Notes under the pieces: generated by a model
What the model was told of the DNA's origin: nothing
What the model saw: only the letters and a program-made list of their open reading frames with translations
The model's database searches: none
Program-made: the position numbers and the translations under genes
Shown: piece after piece, positions 17,818 to 25,827 of the stretch
Layout of the letters: each line of letters starts with the position of its first letter
Numbering within the stretch: the stretch's first letter is position 1
NCBI GenBank assembly: GCA_016281935.1
Contig: JAEEJN010000105.1
Location: forward strand, 1 to 40,432
Reading direction: 5' to 3'
Source of the DNA: Bacillota bacterium
GTDB taxonomy: Bacteria; Bacillota; Clostridia; Christensenellales; UMGS416
Length of the DNA: 40,432 nucleotides

Positions 17818-17847
17818 AAAGACGGCATGGAAAACCATGCCGTCTTT
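17818..17847. terminator. Bidirectional terminator between the RND gene and glyA
   Basis: AAAGACGGCATGG-AAAA-CCATGCCGTCTTT is a perfect 13-bp stem with a 4-base loop, A-rich on one side and followed by TTTCTT on the other. It lies between the convergent RND exporter and glyA genes and can serve both strands. Confidence 0.93.
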
Positions 17848-17874
17848 CTTCATGCCGGATGACCGGCGCTTCGA

Positions 17875-19122
17875 TCACAGGATATCGTTCTCGTAAAGAG
17901 GATAGCACTCGCAGAGAGCAAGGACGCGGGCCTTGACGCCTTCCACGGCTTCCTGCCCCTCGAAGACGAGTTTGGCGATGCAGTCGGCGATCTCGTCCAT
18001 ATCGGCTTCCTTCATGCCGCGGGACGTGACCGCGGGGGTGCCCAGACGGACGCCGCTAGTGACGTTCGGGCCTTTGGGATCACGCGGGATCGCGTTCTTG
18101 TTCGCGGTGATGTTCGCCTCGTCCATGAGACGCTCGAGCTTCTTGCCGGAGATGCCTGCGTTGCGCAGATCAAGGAGCATCAGGTGGTTGTCGGTGCCGC
18201 CGGAGACCAGCTGCACGTTGCGGGCGAGCAGTCCCTTGGAGAGGGCCTGAGCATTGGCGACGATCTGCTTCTGATACTCGGCGAATTCTTCGCTCAGAGC
18301 CAGCTTGAAGCATACGGCCTTGGCGGCGATGATGTGCATGAGCGGGCCACCCTGCGTGCCGGGGAAGATCGCCCTGTCGATAGCTTTAGCATATTCCTCC
18401 CTGCAGAGGATCATGCCGCCGCGCGGGCCGCGGAGCGTCTTGTGCGTGGTGGTCGTGACGATGTCGGCGTAGGGAACGGGGTTGGGATGCAGTCCCGTAG
18501 CGACCAGACCGGCGATATGGGCCATGTCGACCATGAAGAGGGCGCCGACCTTGTCGGCGATCTCACGGAAGCGCTTGAAATCGATCGTTCTCGGATAGGC
18601 GGAAGCGCCTGCCACGATCATCTTGGGCTTGTTCTCAAGAGCAAGACGCTCGACCTCGTCATAATCGATGAAGCCGTCCTCGTTCACTCCGTAAGGAACG
18701 AAGTTGAAGTATTTGCCGGAGAGGTTCACGGGAGAACCGTGGGTAAGATGACCGCCGTCGGACAGGCTCATGCCCATGATGGTGTCGCCGGGCTGCAGAA
18801 GAGCGAAATAGACGGCGATGTTGGCCTGTGCGCCGCTGTGGGGCTGCACGTTGGCGTGATCAGCGCCGAACAGCTGGCAGGCACGGTCACGCGCGAGATC
18901 CTCGGCGATGTCCACGTACTGGCATCCGCCGTAATAGCGGTGTCCGGGATATCCTTCCGCGTATTTGTTGGTCAGGTGGCTGCCCGCCGCCGCCATCACG
19001 GCGGGATGGACAAAGTTTTCGGAAGCGATCAGTTCGATGTGGGTCCTCTGACGCTCCAGTTCCTGTTCGAGTGAGGAAGCCAGTTCCGGATCTACGGAAG
19101 CGATGGTTTTCAGATCGATCAT
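17875..19122 (-). CDS. glyA: Serine hydroxymethyltransferase
   Basis: PLP enzyme interconverting serine and glycine while charging tetrahydrofolate with a one-carbon unit, in the cytoplasm. The 415 aa product has the usual length. The PLP-binding lysine is Lys228 in [14 protein letters not shown]; other family blocks are [32 protein letters not shown] and [12 protein letters not shown] 19122 is chosen because GGAGGA is about nine bases upstream; a longer frame to 19158 has no such site and would swallow it. It follows hisS in the same direction after 112 bases. The one-carbon units would also feed folate for TrmFO. Confidence 0.97.
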   Translation of the reverse strand: MIDLKTIASVDPELASSLEQELERQRTHIELIASENFVHPAVMAAAGSHLTNKYAEGYPGHRYYGGCQYVDIAEDLARDRACQLFGADHANVQPHSGAQANIAVYFALLQPGDTIMGMSLSDGGHLTHGSPVNLSGKYFNFVPYGVNEDGFIDYDEVERLALENKPKMIVAGASAYPRTIDFKRFREIADKVGALFMVDMAHIAGLVATGLHPNPVPYADIVTTTTHKTLRGPRGGMILCREEYAKAIDRAIFPGTQGGPLMHIIAAKAVCFKLALSEEFAEYQKQIVANAQALSKGLLARNVQLVSGGTDNHLMLLDLRNAGISGKKLERLMDEANITANKNAIPRDPKGPNVTSGVRLGTPAVTSRGMKEADMDEIADCIAKLVFEGQEAVEGVKARVLALCECYPLYENDIL

Positions 19123-19218
19123 GTGCTTTTTCCTCCAGTTCTGTGTCGTCTGCGGCACGGCCGCCTGTTCGTTCTCAGATCTTTATCAGTCTGAATATCT
19201 ATGTCGATGCGAAGAACA

Positions 19219-19232
19219 ACCGGGAGCCCGGT
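19219..19232 (-). terminator. Weak hairpin after hisS, possible partial terminator
   Basis: On the minus strand ACCGG-GCTC-CCGGT is a 5-bp stem two bases beyond the hisS stop, followed by TGTTCTTC. The stem and T-tract are short, so partial readthrough into glyA is likely. No convincing separate glyA promoter was seen in the gap. Confidence 0.35.
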
Positions 19233-19234
19233 CC

Positions 19235-20506
19235 TTACTTCGCAAGACGTTCCCTGATGTAGTCCAGGACTTCTCCCGTTGGGACGGATACCTGTTCAGC
19301 GCTGTCCATGCTCCGTACGTTCACGATCCCGTCACGGATCTCGTCGTCGCCCATGATGAGGGCGAAACGGCATCCGGTCTTGTCGGCGTACTTCATCTGG
19401 GCCTTCAGGCTGCGTCCGATGTGGTCCATGTCCGCCGCATAGCCTTCGGAACGGAGCTGCTGTGTCAGACGGAACGCTTCCTCCCTGGCCGCGGGGCCCA
19501 GAGGCGCGACGTACAGATCCAGAAGAGCCGGCTCTTCCTGGACCTTACCGTACAGTTCCTGAGCCATGAGAAGCCTCTCCATGCCCATGCCGAATCCAAT
19601 GCCGGGAAGATCGGGGCCGCCGAGTTCCTTCAGAAGGCCGTCGTATCTGCCGCCACCGCATACGGTCGACTGGGCGCCGATGCCCGAAGCGATGACCTCG
19701 AACACGGTGCGGGTATAGTAGTCCAGTCCGCGCACGATGAAAGGATCGACGCTGTATTTGACGCCTCTCGCCTCGAGGTGGGCCTTCAGGCTGTCGAAAT
19801 GGGCCCTGCAGTCATCGCAGAGACAGTCGATCATGTGAGGAGCGCCCTGTCCGATCTCATGGCAGATCGGGCTCTTGCAGTCCAGGATGCGCAGAGGATT
19901 CTTTTCGTAACGTGTCCTGCAGGTCTCGCACAGCTCGCCCAGATGCGGTCTCAGATACTCTTTCAGCTTTGCCTGATAGGCGGGCCTGCAATTGGGGCAT
20001 CCGATGGAATTCAGATGGACCTCCAGCCCCGTAATCCCCATCTTCTCGATGACTTCCAAAGCGAGAAGGATCACTTCCGCGTCCATGGACGCGTCCTTTG
20101 CCCCGTAGACCTCGACCCCGAACTGATGGTGTTCACGAAGCCGTCCGGCCTGAGGCCTTTCATAGCGGAATACAGGAGAATTCAGATAATACATCTTCTG
20201 GGGCATGGGCGCGTTGGAGAGCTGATGCTCGATGAACGCGCGGGCCACGCCGGCGGTGCCCTCGGGTTTCAGGGTGATCGAACGTCCGCCCTTGTCCTCG
20301 AAGGTATACATCTCCTTCTGCACGACGTCGGTCGTGTCGCCCACGCCGCGCAGGAACAGTTCCGTATGTTCAAAAGTGGGAACGCGGATCTCCCGGAAAC
20401 CGAATCTCCGGCAGGCGTCCCGCATCACGTTTTCCATCCTGTGCCACAGATACACTTCCTGCGGCAGTACGTCTTTTGTGCCTTTCGGCGCCTGTGTCAA
20501 TGCCAT
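19235..20506 (-). CDS. hisS: Histidyl-tRNA synthetase
   Basis: Class II aminoacyl-tRNA synthetase that charges tRNA-His, 423 aa. It has the N-terminal APKGTKDVLP block, class II motif 2 around SPVFRYERPQAGRLREHHQFGVE, the HisRS-specific blocks LDYYTRTVFEV and GGGRYDGL, and motif 3 GIGFGMGMERL, followed by the anticodon-binding domain. CPNCR, CETCR and CDDCR in the middle could bind metal. GGGAGG lies before the ATG. It has its own promoter and a leader hairpin, and lies downstream of hemZ as in many Clostridia, with one extra gene in between. Confidence 0.97.
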   Translation of the reverse strand: MALTQAPKGTKDVLPQEVYLWHRMENVMRDACRRFGFREIRVPTFEHTELFLRGVGDTTDVVQKEMYTFEDKGGRSITLKPEGTAGVARAFIEHQLSNAPMPQKMYYLNSPVFRYERPQAGRLREHHQFGVEVYGAKDASMDAEVILLALEVIEKMGITGLEVHLNSIGCPNCRPAYQAKLKEYLRPHLGELCETCRTRYEKNPLRILDCKSPICHEIGQGAPHMIDCLCDDCRAHFDSLKAHLEARGVKYSVDPFIVRGLDYYTRTVFEVIASGIGAQSTVCGGGRYDGLLKELGGPDLPGIGFGMGMERLLMAQELYGKVQEEPALLDLYVAPLGPAAREEAFRLTQQLRSEGYAADMDHIGRSLKAQMKYADKTGCRFALIMGDDEIRDGIVNVRSMDSAEQVSVPTGEVLDYIRERLAK

Positions 20507-20517
20507 GCTGTCCTCCC

Positions 20518-20535
20518 CGGAGCCTCATGGCTCCG
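20518..20535 (-). promoter_or_regulatory. Leader hairpin abutting the hisS ribosome binding site
   Basis: CGGAGCC-ATGA-GGCTCCG is a perfect 7-bp stem with a 4-base loop on the minus strand. The GGGGAGG ribosome binding site follows directly, so folding of the leader could affect initiation. There is no T-box signature and no T-tract. Confidence 0.5.
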
Positions 20536-20544
20536 TATTTCCCC

Positions 20545-20573
20545 ATTAAACCAGAAACACTGCCGTTCGTCAA
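20545..20573 (-). promoter_or_regulatory. Promoter of hisS
   Basis: On the minus strand TTGACG (20568-20573), 17 bases, TTTAAT (20545-20550). It starts 10 bases beyond the stop of the upstream hydrolase gene, after which no terminator is visible, so hisS may also receive readthrough from the secDF-to-hemZ operon. Confidence 0.75.
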
Positions 20574-20582
20574 GGATAATAA

Positions 20583-21713
20583 TCAGAGGTGGAGCCCCTC
20601 CGCGAGCAGCGAGAGAGAACTGCGGAAAACGTTGGCGCGTCCTCGAAGCAGGAGCTGGATGGTATGGGTCATGAATTCCCTGTCCTTACCGTTCATAGCT
20701 CTGAGCCTGTCGATGATGACCTTGGCCGTGTTCGCGCGGTTGGCAGACAGTTCCTTCAGCGTATGGCTCCCCGTCGCGTCCAGCGTATCGAAGAGGCCGT
20801 TGACGAGGGCTTTCCTGTCATCCATCGAAAGACCGTACAGCCAGGCATGGAGCGTCTGCTCCGTCTGCTGACTGGAGAATGCGAGCGCGTCGCCGTATAC
20901 GAACTTGGTCCCGACGATCTCCCAGGTCATGCCGTCATGCTGTCCGATGCCCGTAGCGGTGGAGATCACGACCTTGAAGGACTCGACATGTTCCAGAAGG
21001 ATGCCGACGACGGAGTTGCTCGGAAGAAGAGAGAAGACCCTGTCCTTGATCCTCAGATATCCTTCCTCCCCCGAAGGCTTGACGAGAAATCCGGGGCCGT
21101 CATTGTTGAAGACGCGGATGATCCTGTCCTGGACCTCCCTGGAACAGTTGGCGGCGGCATAAACCGCAAGATTGCCGCCTTTGCTGTGCCCGCAGACGTA
21201 GAACCGCATCTTGGGCGCAAGGGCCGCCTGCTCTTCCAGATATGCCACGGCGCATTCCTGTGCGGGAACGGTCGTCATGAAGCTCATGTTAAAGTTCTCG
21301 CGCCAGCCTGCGATCGTATCGTCGGTACCGCGGAAGATCACGGCCCGGTCGTAGGCGATGCCCGTGACCGTCATGGCCGCGAACTGCTTGGCTTCCTCAT
21401 GCACCACGCTGTTCACGAAAGCGGAGAGCTTCAGATCCATGAACCGCTTCGATTTTCCGGCCTTGACGGCGAGATCAAGGATCGAATCGGGGATGATGAG
21501 ACCCATCATCGCCTTTTCGCGGATATGCTTCCTGAAATATTCTTTGACCGCTTCTCCCAGAGTGACCGAACCTTTCCCTGATTCGGGAACGATCCCCTCC
21601 CAGTCCATATAGACGAGTTCGCTGAGGATCAGGTTGTCCACTTCGTTGAAAGGATACTCTCCGAAGGGAAGGTCTCCCCTCCATCCCAGATAATCAATGA
21701 CGTTCGCTGCCAT
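20583..21713 (-). CDS. Mbeg1-like (DUF2974) alpha/beta hydrolase
   Basis: A 376 aa cytoplasmic protein with no signal peptide or membrane segment. It has the lipase-type nucleophile elbow GHSKGG (175-180, Ser177), an upstream RGTDDTIAGWRENF block (128-141) of the kind seen in class 3 lipases, and NNDGPGF after the elbow. This matches the Mbeg1-like/DUF2974 family of Firmicutes, whose substrates are unknown. The start overlaps the 3' end of hemZ by 20 bases, with GGGAG eight bases upstream, so it is probably translationally coupled. Esterase or lipase activity is inferred from the fold only. Confidence 0.82.
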   Translation of the reverse strand: MAANVIDYLGWRGDLPFGEYPFNEVDNLILSELVYMDWEGIVPESGKGSVTLGEAVKEYFRKHIREKAMMGLIIPDSILDLAVKAGKSKRFMDLKLSAFVNSVVHEEAKQFAAMTVTGIAYDRAVIFRGTDDTIAGWRENFNMSFMTTVPAQECAVAYLEEQAALAPKMRFYVCGHSKGGNLAVYAAANCSREVQDRIIRVFNNDGPGFLVKPSGEEGYLRIKDRVFSLLPSNSVVGILLEHVESFKVVISTATGIGQHDGMTWEIVGTKFVYGDALAFSSQQTEQTLHAWLYGLSMDDRKALVNGLFDTLDATGSHTLKELSANRANTAKVIIDRLRAMNGKDREFMTHTIQLLLRGRANVFRSSLSLLAEGLHL

Positions 21714-23190
21714 CTTTATTCTCCCTGCCTTCGAAAAAAGCGTCTCTTCTGTCCATGATCGAGTCGAATTCCCTCAGATAGACCTCGATCCCTTTCGGGT
21801 TCGGGAACCGTTCGTGCCGGTTCTCGGCGAAGATCATCTTTTTGCTGATGCCTCCCGCGCCGGCCGCGACCGTGGAATGGGTCTCTTCCATGATATCGAT
21901 GTTGTACAGGCATTCGGTGCCGGGAAGCGCATACCCGACGTTCTCCAGATTGCCCGACATGTATTTCTGTCTGTAGAGGTAATACGGCCTCATGCCGCGG
22001 GACCGGGCGAATTCCCGTCCCATATCGACCATCTCCGCCACGGTTTCCCCGTCGGGAAGCGGGTACTCCTCCAGTTTCTCATGGAGCCTCGACGAATGCT
22101 TGATCGCGAGCGTATGGACCGTCACGTTCTGGAACGGGAGCGGTCTCAGGGCTTCGAAAGTGGATTCTGCCTCCCGGATCCCTTCTCCGGGAAGTCCCAT
22201 GATCAGGTCGACGTTGACACAGCCGAAGCCCAGGGATTCCGCTTCCAGGAGCCGTTCCACGATCTCTTCCACCCTGTGCTGCCTTCCGATCACGTCCAGC
22301 GTCCCCTGCTGCATCGTCTGGGGGTTGATCGAGATCCTCTCGATCCCTTCGTCCCTGAGCATGGGCAGCATGCCGTTGTCCATCGTGTCGGGCCTGCCGG
22401 CTTCCACGGTCCATTCCACGGCACCGGGAAATGCCTTCCTCGCTTCACGAAGCACCCTGCGCAGCCTGTCCGTGCCGAGGACGGAAGGCGTGCCGCCTCC
22501 CATATAGACGGCGTTGGGCTTCTTCCCCGTCCTTTCGAGCAGTTCTCCCGCGCGGCGGACGTCCCGGATGAGTGTGTCCGTATAGGGATCCAGCCAGCGT
22601 CTCGCAGACGGATGGGAAAGATCGGCGCTCAGGAAGGAACAGTACAGGCATCGGGTCTTGCAGAAAGGTATCCCGATATACACGTCGCTCTCTTCATCGC
22701 GTCCGTACCGGTACAGGCCTTCCTGTGCTTCCAGGATCTCCTCCAGGAGCCCTGTCTTTTCGGGAGACACGTCCATCTCGTCCATCAGCCGTCTGGAAGC
22801 GGCTTCGGCTCCCCCTTCTTCTTCACGAAGCTGGCGCAGAAGCTTCGTAGGCCGGATCCCCGTAAGGGAGCCCCAGGGGAGCTCCTTCGGAAAGGCATCC
22901 TGCAGCGCCATGTACAGGGCGAGTTTGGCGCCTCTGCGGAGCCAGCGGAGGCTCAGCAGTCTGCTCTCTTCTCTGGCGGGATACTCGGTCCGCCATTGCC
23001 GGCTCTTTCCTTCCGAGGCGATGGTGATCTCATGGATCCACCGGTCCCCTTCGAGCACGGCCAGATGGGACACCGAGAGCCGCGGGATCTCGGATGAATC
23101 CGCGCGCACCGGTTCCATGGCAAAGAAAAGACGGAGAACGTTTTCCAGTTCTCCATAGACCTCTTCCCTGTTCGTTATGCAAAGGATCAT
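21694..23190 (-). CDS. hemZ: HemZ-type radical SAM coproporphyrinogen III dehydrogenase
   Basis: Radical SAM enzyme of the HemN/HemZ group, 498 aa; the family role is oxygen-independent conversion of coproporphyrinogen III in haem synthesis. The iron-sulphur cluster motif CKTRCLYC (Cys177, 181, 184) follows GIPF, and AVYMGGGTPSVL, RISINPQTMQ and VDLIMGLPGE are typical. About 165 residues precede the radical SAM core, as in HemZ and unlike HemN or HemW. The start is five bases after the dtd stop with only a distant AGAGG, so it may depend on coupling. The position between dtd and hisS matches other Clostridia. Some HemZ proteins have no proven haem role, so the exact reaction is less certain than the family. 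Confidence 0.9.
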   Translation of the reverse strand: MILCITNREEVYGELENVLRLFFAMEPVRADSSEIPRLSVSHLAVLEGDRWIHEITIASEGKSRQWRTEYPAREESRLLSLRWLRRGAKLALYMALQDAFPKELPWGSLTGIRPTKLLRQLREEEGGAEAASRRLMDEMDVSPEKTGLLEEILEAQEGLYRYGRDEESDVYIGIPFCKTRCLYCSFLSADLSHPSARRWLDPYTDTLIRDVRRAGELLERTGKKPNAVYMGGGTPSVLGTDRLRRVLREARKAFPGAVEWTVEAGRPDTMDNGMLPMLRDEGIERISINPQTMQQGTLDVIGRQHRVEEIVERLLEAESLGFGCVNVDLIMGLPGEGIREAESTFEALRPLPFQNVTVHTLAIKHSSRLHEKLEEYPLPDGETVAEMVDMGREFARSRGMRPYYLYRQKYMSGNLENVGYALPGTECLYNIDIMEETHSTVAAGAGGISKKMIFAENRHERFPNPKGIEVYLREFDSIMDRRDAFFEGRENKDGSERH

Positions 23191-23196
23191 ATGATG

Positions 23197-23646
23197 CTAA
23201 AACCTCTTGCGGCTGTCGAGAAGCATGGTGACGGGCCCGTCGTTGACGAGCTCCACCTGCATATCCGCCTGAAACACACCTGTCTGTGTCGGTATATCCA
23301 TCTGTCTGAAAAGATCGACTGCCTTTTCGTACCAGTATCTTCCCTGTTCGGGGGATGCGGCGTCCGAAAAGCTCGGACGGCGTCCATGTCTCGCGTCGCC
23401 CAGCAGCGTGAACTGGGAAACGATGAGGAGAGCCCCGCCGATATCCGTGACCGACAGGTTCATCTTTCCTTCCGCATCCTCGAAGACCCGCATGCCGGCC
23501 GTCTTGCGGACGATATAATCCAGATCGTCCTGAGCGTCGCCTTCCTCGACTCCGAGGAGCACGAGGAATCCCTGTCCGATTTCTCCGGTCACACTGCCTT
23601 CGACTTCGACTTTCGCGCGTCTGACGCGCTGGAGCACCGCTCTCAT
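23197..23646 (-). CDS. dtd: D-aminoacyl-tRNA deacylase
   Basis: Hydrolyses D-amino acids from mischarged tRNA, 149 aa, the standard length. It begins MRAVLQRVRRAKVEVEG and carries both active-site motifs, SQFTLLGD and the cis-Gly-Pro motif NDGPVT. ATG 23646 overlaps the rel stop in ATGA and has AAGGGGCGGG upstream. A longer frame to 23904 only reads backwards through rel in another phase. Confidence 0.96.
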   Translation of the reverse strand: MRAVLQRVRRAKVEVEGSVTGEIGQGFLVLLGVEEGDAQDDLDYIVRKTAGMRVFEDAEGKMNLSVTDIGGALLIVSQFTLLGDARHGRRPSFSDAASPEQGRYWYEKAVDLFRQMDIPTQTGVFQADMQVELVNDGPVTMLLDSRKRF

Positions 23647-25823
23647 CCCCGCCCCTTTCTGAACACGTGGATCGTTTCGGGCATCTTGTTGAACTGGTGG
23701 ATAAGGGCTTCCAGCTGATCCTTGTTCCGGATCTCCACACCGAGTGAGATCTCTGCGACGGGTCCCATGGCCTTGGCGTTCAGGCTCAGCATCTTCACGT
23801 TCAGGTTCATGGCAGCCATGGACACGTCCGCGAGAAGTCCCGGACGGTCCTGCATCTGGAGTTCGAGTTCCGCCTGATAGGAGCTTGAGGATTCCCCTGC
23901 CCACTCGACTTCGATGAAGCGGTCCAGTTCGAAATTGGTGTCGTTCAGATTGCTGCAGTCGGCACGGTGCACGGAAACGCCCCGGCCGCGGGTGATGAAG
24001 CCCACGATCGAATCGCCGGGCACGGGATTGCAGCAGTGAGCGAAACGGACGAGCATGTTCGCTTCGCCTTTGACGATGACGCCGTTGGAGACGCTCGTAA
24101 CAAGAGGCTTCACGTTTTCGGGTCTGTCCTGCTGGAGCGCCTGCTCCTGCTGGATGCGGGCCTTCTCCGCTCTGTACTCCTCCATGAGGCGTGCGGTCAC
24201 TCTTGCGGACGTGATGCCGCCGTAACCCACAGCGTTGTACAGGTCATCGATGGAAGACAGGCTGTGGCGCTTAAGAACGAGGTCGATCCATTCGGGACGC
24301 ATGAGCTGGTTCCAGCTCACGCCGTAGCGCTGAACGGAAGCCGCGAGCATGGTCTTGCCGCGCTCGATGTTCTCTTCACGCTGTTCCTTCTTGAACCAAG
24401 CCCGGATCTTGCTCCTGGCCTGCGGGGTCTGGGCGATGTCCATCCAGTCGCGGCTGGGGCCCTTCGCGGCGTTCGACGTGATGATCTCCACGATATCGCC
24501 GGTCTGCAGAGGCGTCGCCAGCTGCGTCATGCGGCCGTTGATCTTCGCCCCGATGCATTTGTTTCCGACGCCGCTGTGGATCCTGTAGGCGAAGTCGATC
24601 GCGTTGGCTCCTTTGGGAAGGTCGAACACCTGTCCTTTGGGAGAGAACACGAACACGCGGTCGGCATACAGGTCGACTTTCAGGGTGTCGATGAACTCCA
24701 TGGAGTCCGACGTTTCGTTGGACCATTCCATCACATTGCGGAGCCACTGGAGCTTGCTGTCTAGGTCCGTCGTATCGGTACGGTTTTCCTTGTATTTCCA
24801 GTGCGCGGCGATGCCGTACTCGGCTGTCCTGTGCATCTCGTGGGTACGGATCTGCACTTCGAAAGCCTGCCCGAAGGAACTCACGACCGTCGTATGGAGC
24901 GACTGGTACTGGTTCGGCTTGGGCATCGCGATATAATCCTTGAAACGGCCGGGCATGGGCATCCAGTGGCTGTGGATGTCACCGAGGGCGGCGTAGCATT
25001 CCGGTATCGTGTCCACGATGACGCGGATCGCAAGAAGATCATAGATCTGTTCGAAAGGCGTATTGTTCTGCATCTTCTTGTAGATAGAGTACAGATGCTT
25101 GGGCCTTCCGTCGATCACGAGGTTCTGGATGGGCTCGTCCTTGAGGCAGTTCCTGACCTGCTGGCAGAGATCGGAAATGATCGCCTCCCTCTCCTGCCTG
25201 CGCATGGAAATGAGGCTGACCAGTTCATGATACTTCTCCGGCTCCAGATACTGGAAGGAAAGATCCTCCAGCTCCCATTTCAGGTTGTAGATCCCCAGGC
25301 GGGACGCCAGAGGCGCGAAGATGTCCATGGTCTGGCGTGCGACCCGCTGCTGCGCGTCCTTGGAACGCACGCCGAGCGTGCGCATGTTGTGCAGCCTGTC
25401 GGCAAGCTTGATGATGACGACGCGGATGTCCTTGGACATGGCGACGATCATCTTTCGGATGCTCTCCGCCTGATACTCCTCGCGGCTGTCGTAATTGATC
25501 CGGGTCAGATGCGTGACGCCTTCCACCATGTCCGCGACTTCGGGGCCGAAATGCTCGCGCAGATCGTCGGTCGTCACGTCCGTGTCCTCCACGAGATCGT
25601 GGAGCAGTCCCGCTGCGATCGTCGGAGAATCCATGCCGAGGGACAGCATGATCCTGGCTACGGCCACCGGATGCTCGAAATAAGGCTCACCGGACTCACG
25701 CACCTGTCCTTCATGGTGGACACGCGCGTATTCGTAAGCGGATGAGATCAGTTCCAGATCCAGCTGCGGATAATCCCGCTTGATCGTATCCAGCAGCGAT
25801 TCCTGGGGGACGGCGTATTTCAT
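23643..25823 (-). CDS. rel: Bifunctional (p)ppGpp synthetase/hydrolase (RelA/SpoT family, Rel)
   Basis: Makes and degrades the stringent-response alarmone in the cytoplasm; ribosome-associated, 726 aa. Domains in order: HD hydrolase with intact HDLVEDT; synthetase with GRPKHLYSIYKKM and the RFKD motif that marks bifunctional enzymes (not the EXDD of synthetase-only RelA); TGS domain beginning DRVFVFSPKGQVFDLP; zinc-finger-like region around HCCNPVPGD; and a C-terminal ACT domain beginning ELELQMQDRPGLLADV. The start is four bases after the recJ stop and has no strong ribosome binding site, so coupling is likely. The neighbouring apt gene found in many Clostridia between recJ and relA is absent. 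Confidence 0.97.
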   Translation of the reverse strand: MKYAVPQESLLDTIKRDYPQLDLELISSAYEYARVHHEGQVRESGEPYFEHPVAVARIMLSLGMDSPTIAAGLLHDLVEDTDVTTDDLREHFGPEVADMVEGVTHLTRINYDSREEYQAESIRKMIVAMSKDIRVVIIKLADRLHNMRTLGVRSKDAQQRVARQTMDIFAPLASRLGIYNLKWELEDLSFQYLEPEKYHELVSLISMRRQEREAIISDLCQQVRNCLKDEPIQNLVIDGRPKHLYSIYKKMQNNTPFEQIYDLLAIRVIVDTIPECYAALGDIHSHWMPMPGRFKDYIAMPKPNQYQSLHTTVVSSFGQAFEVQIRTHEMHRTAEYGIAAHWKYKENRTDTTDLDSKLQWLRNVMEWSNETSDSMEFIDTLKVDLYADRVFVFSPKGQVFDLPKGANAIDFAYRIHSGVGNKCIGAKINGRMTQLATPLQTGDIVEIITSNAAKGPSRDWMDIAQTPQARSKIRAWFKKEQREENIERGKTMLAASVQRYGVSWNQLMRPEWIDLVLKRHSLSSIDDLYNAVGYGGITSARVTARLMEEYRAEKARIQQEQALQQDRPENVKPLVTSVSNGVIVKGEANMLVRFAHCCNPVPGDSIVGFITRGRGVSVHRADCSNLNDTNFELDRFIEVEWAGESSSSYQAELELQMQDRPGLLADVSMAAMNLNVKMLSLNAKAMGPVAEISLGVEIRNKDQLEALIHQFNKMPETIHVFRKGRG

Positions 25824-25827
25824 GGTA

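Noticed and set aside
16279-17853. A 524-codon minus-strand frame
   Set aside because: Antisense to the RND exporter, His/Asp-rich, with no domain. The frame at 14356-15366 is rejected for the same reason.
19123-19234. T-box or glycine riboswitch before glyA
   Set aside because: The 112-base gap is too short and lacks the T-box sequence and tandem aptamer motifs; only a weak hairpin is present.
23647-23904. Upstream extension of dtd
   Set aside because: The added residues are another frame of rel; family length and the ATGA overlap both support the start at 23646.
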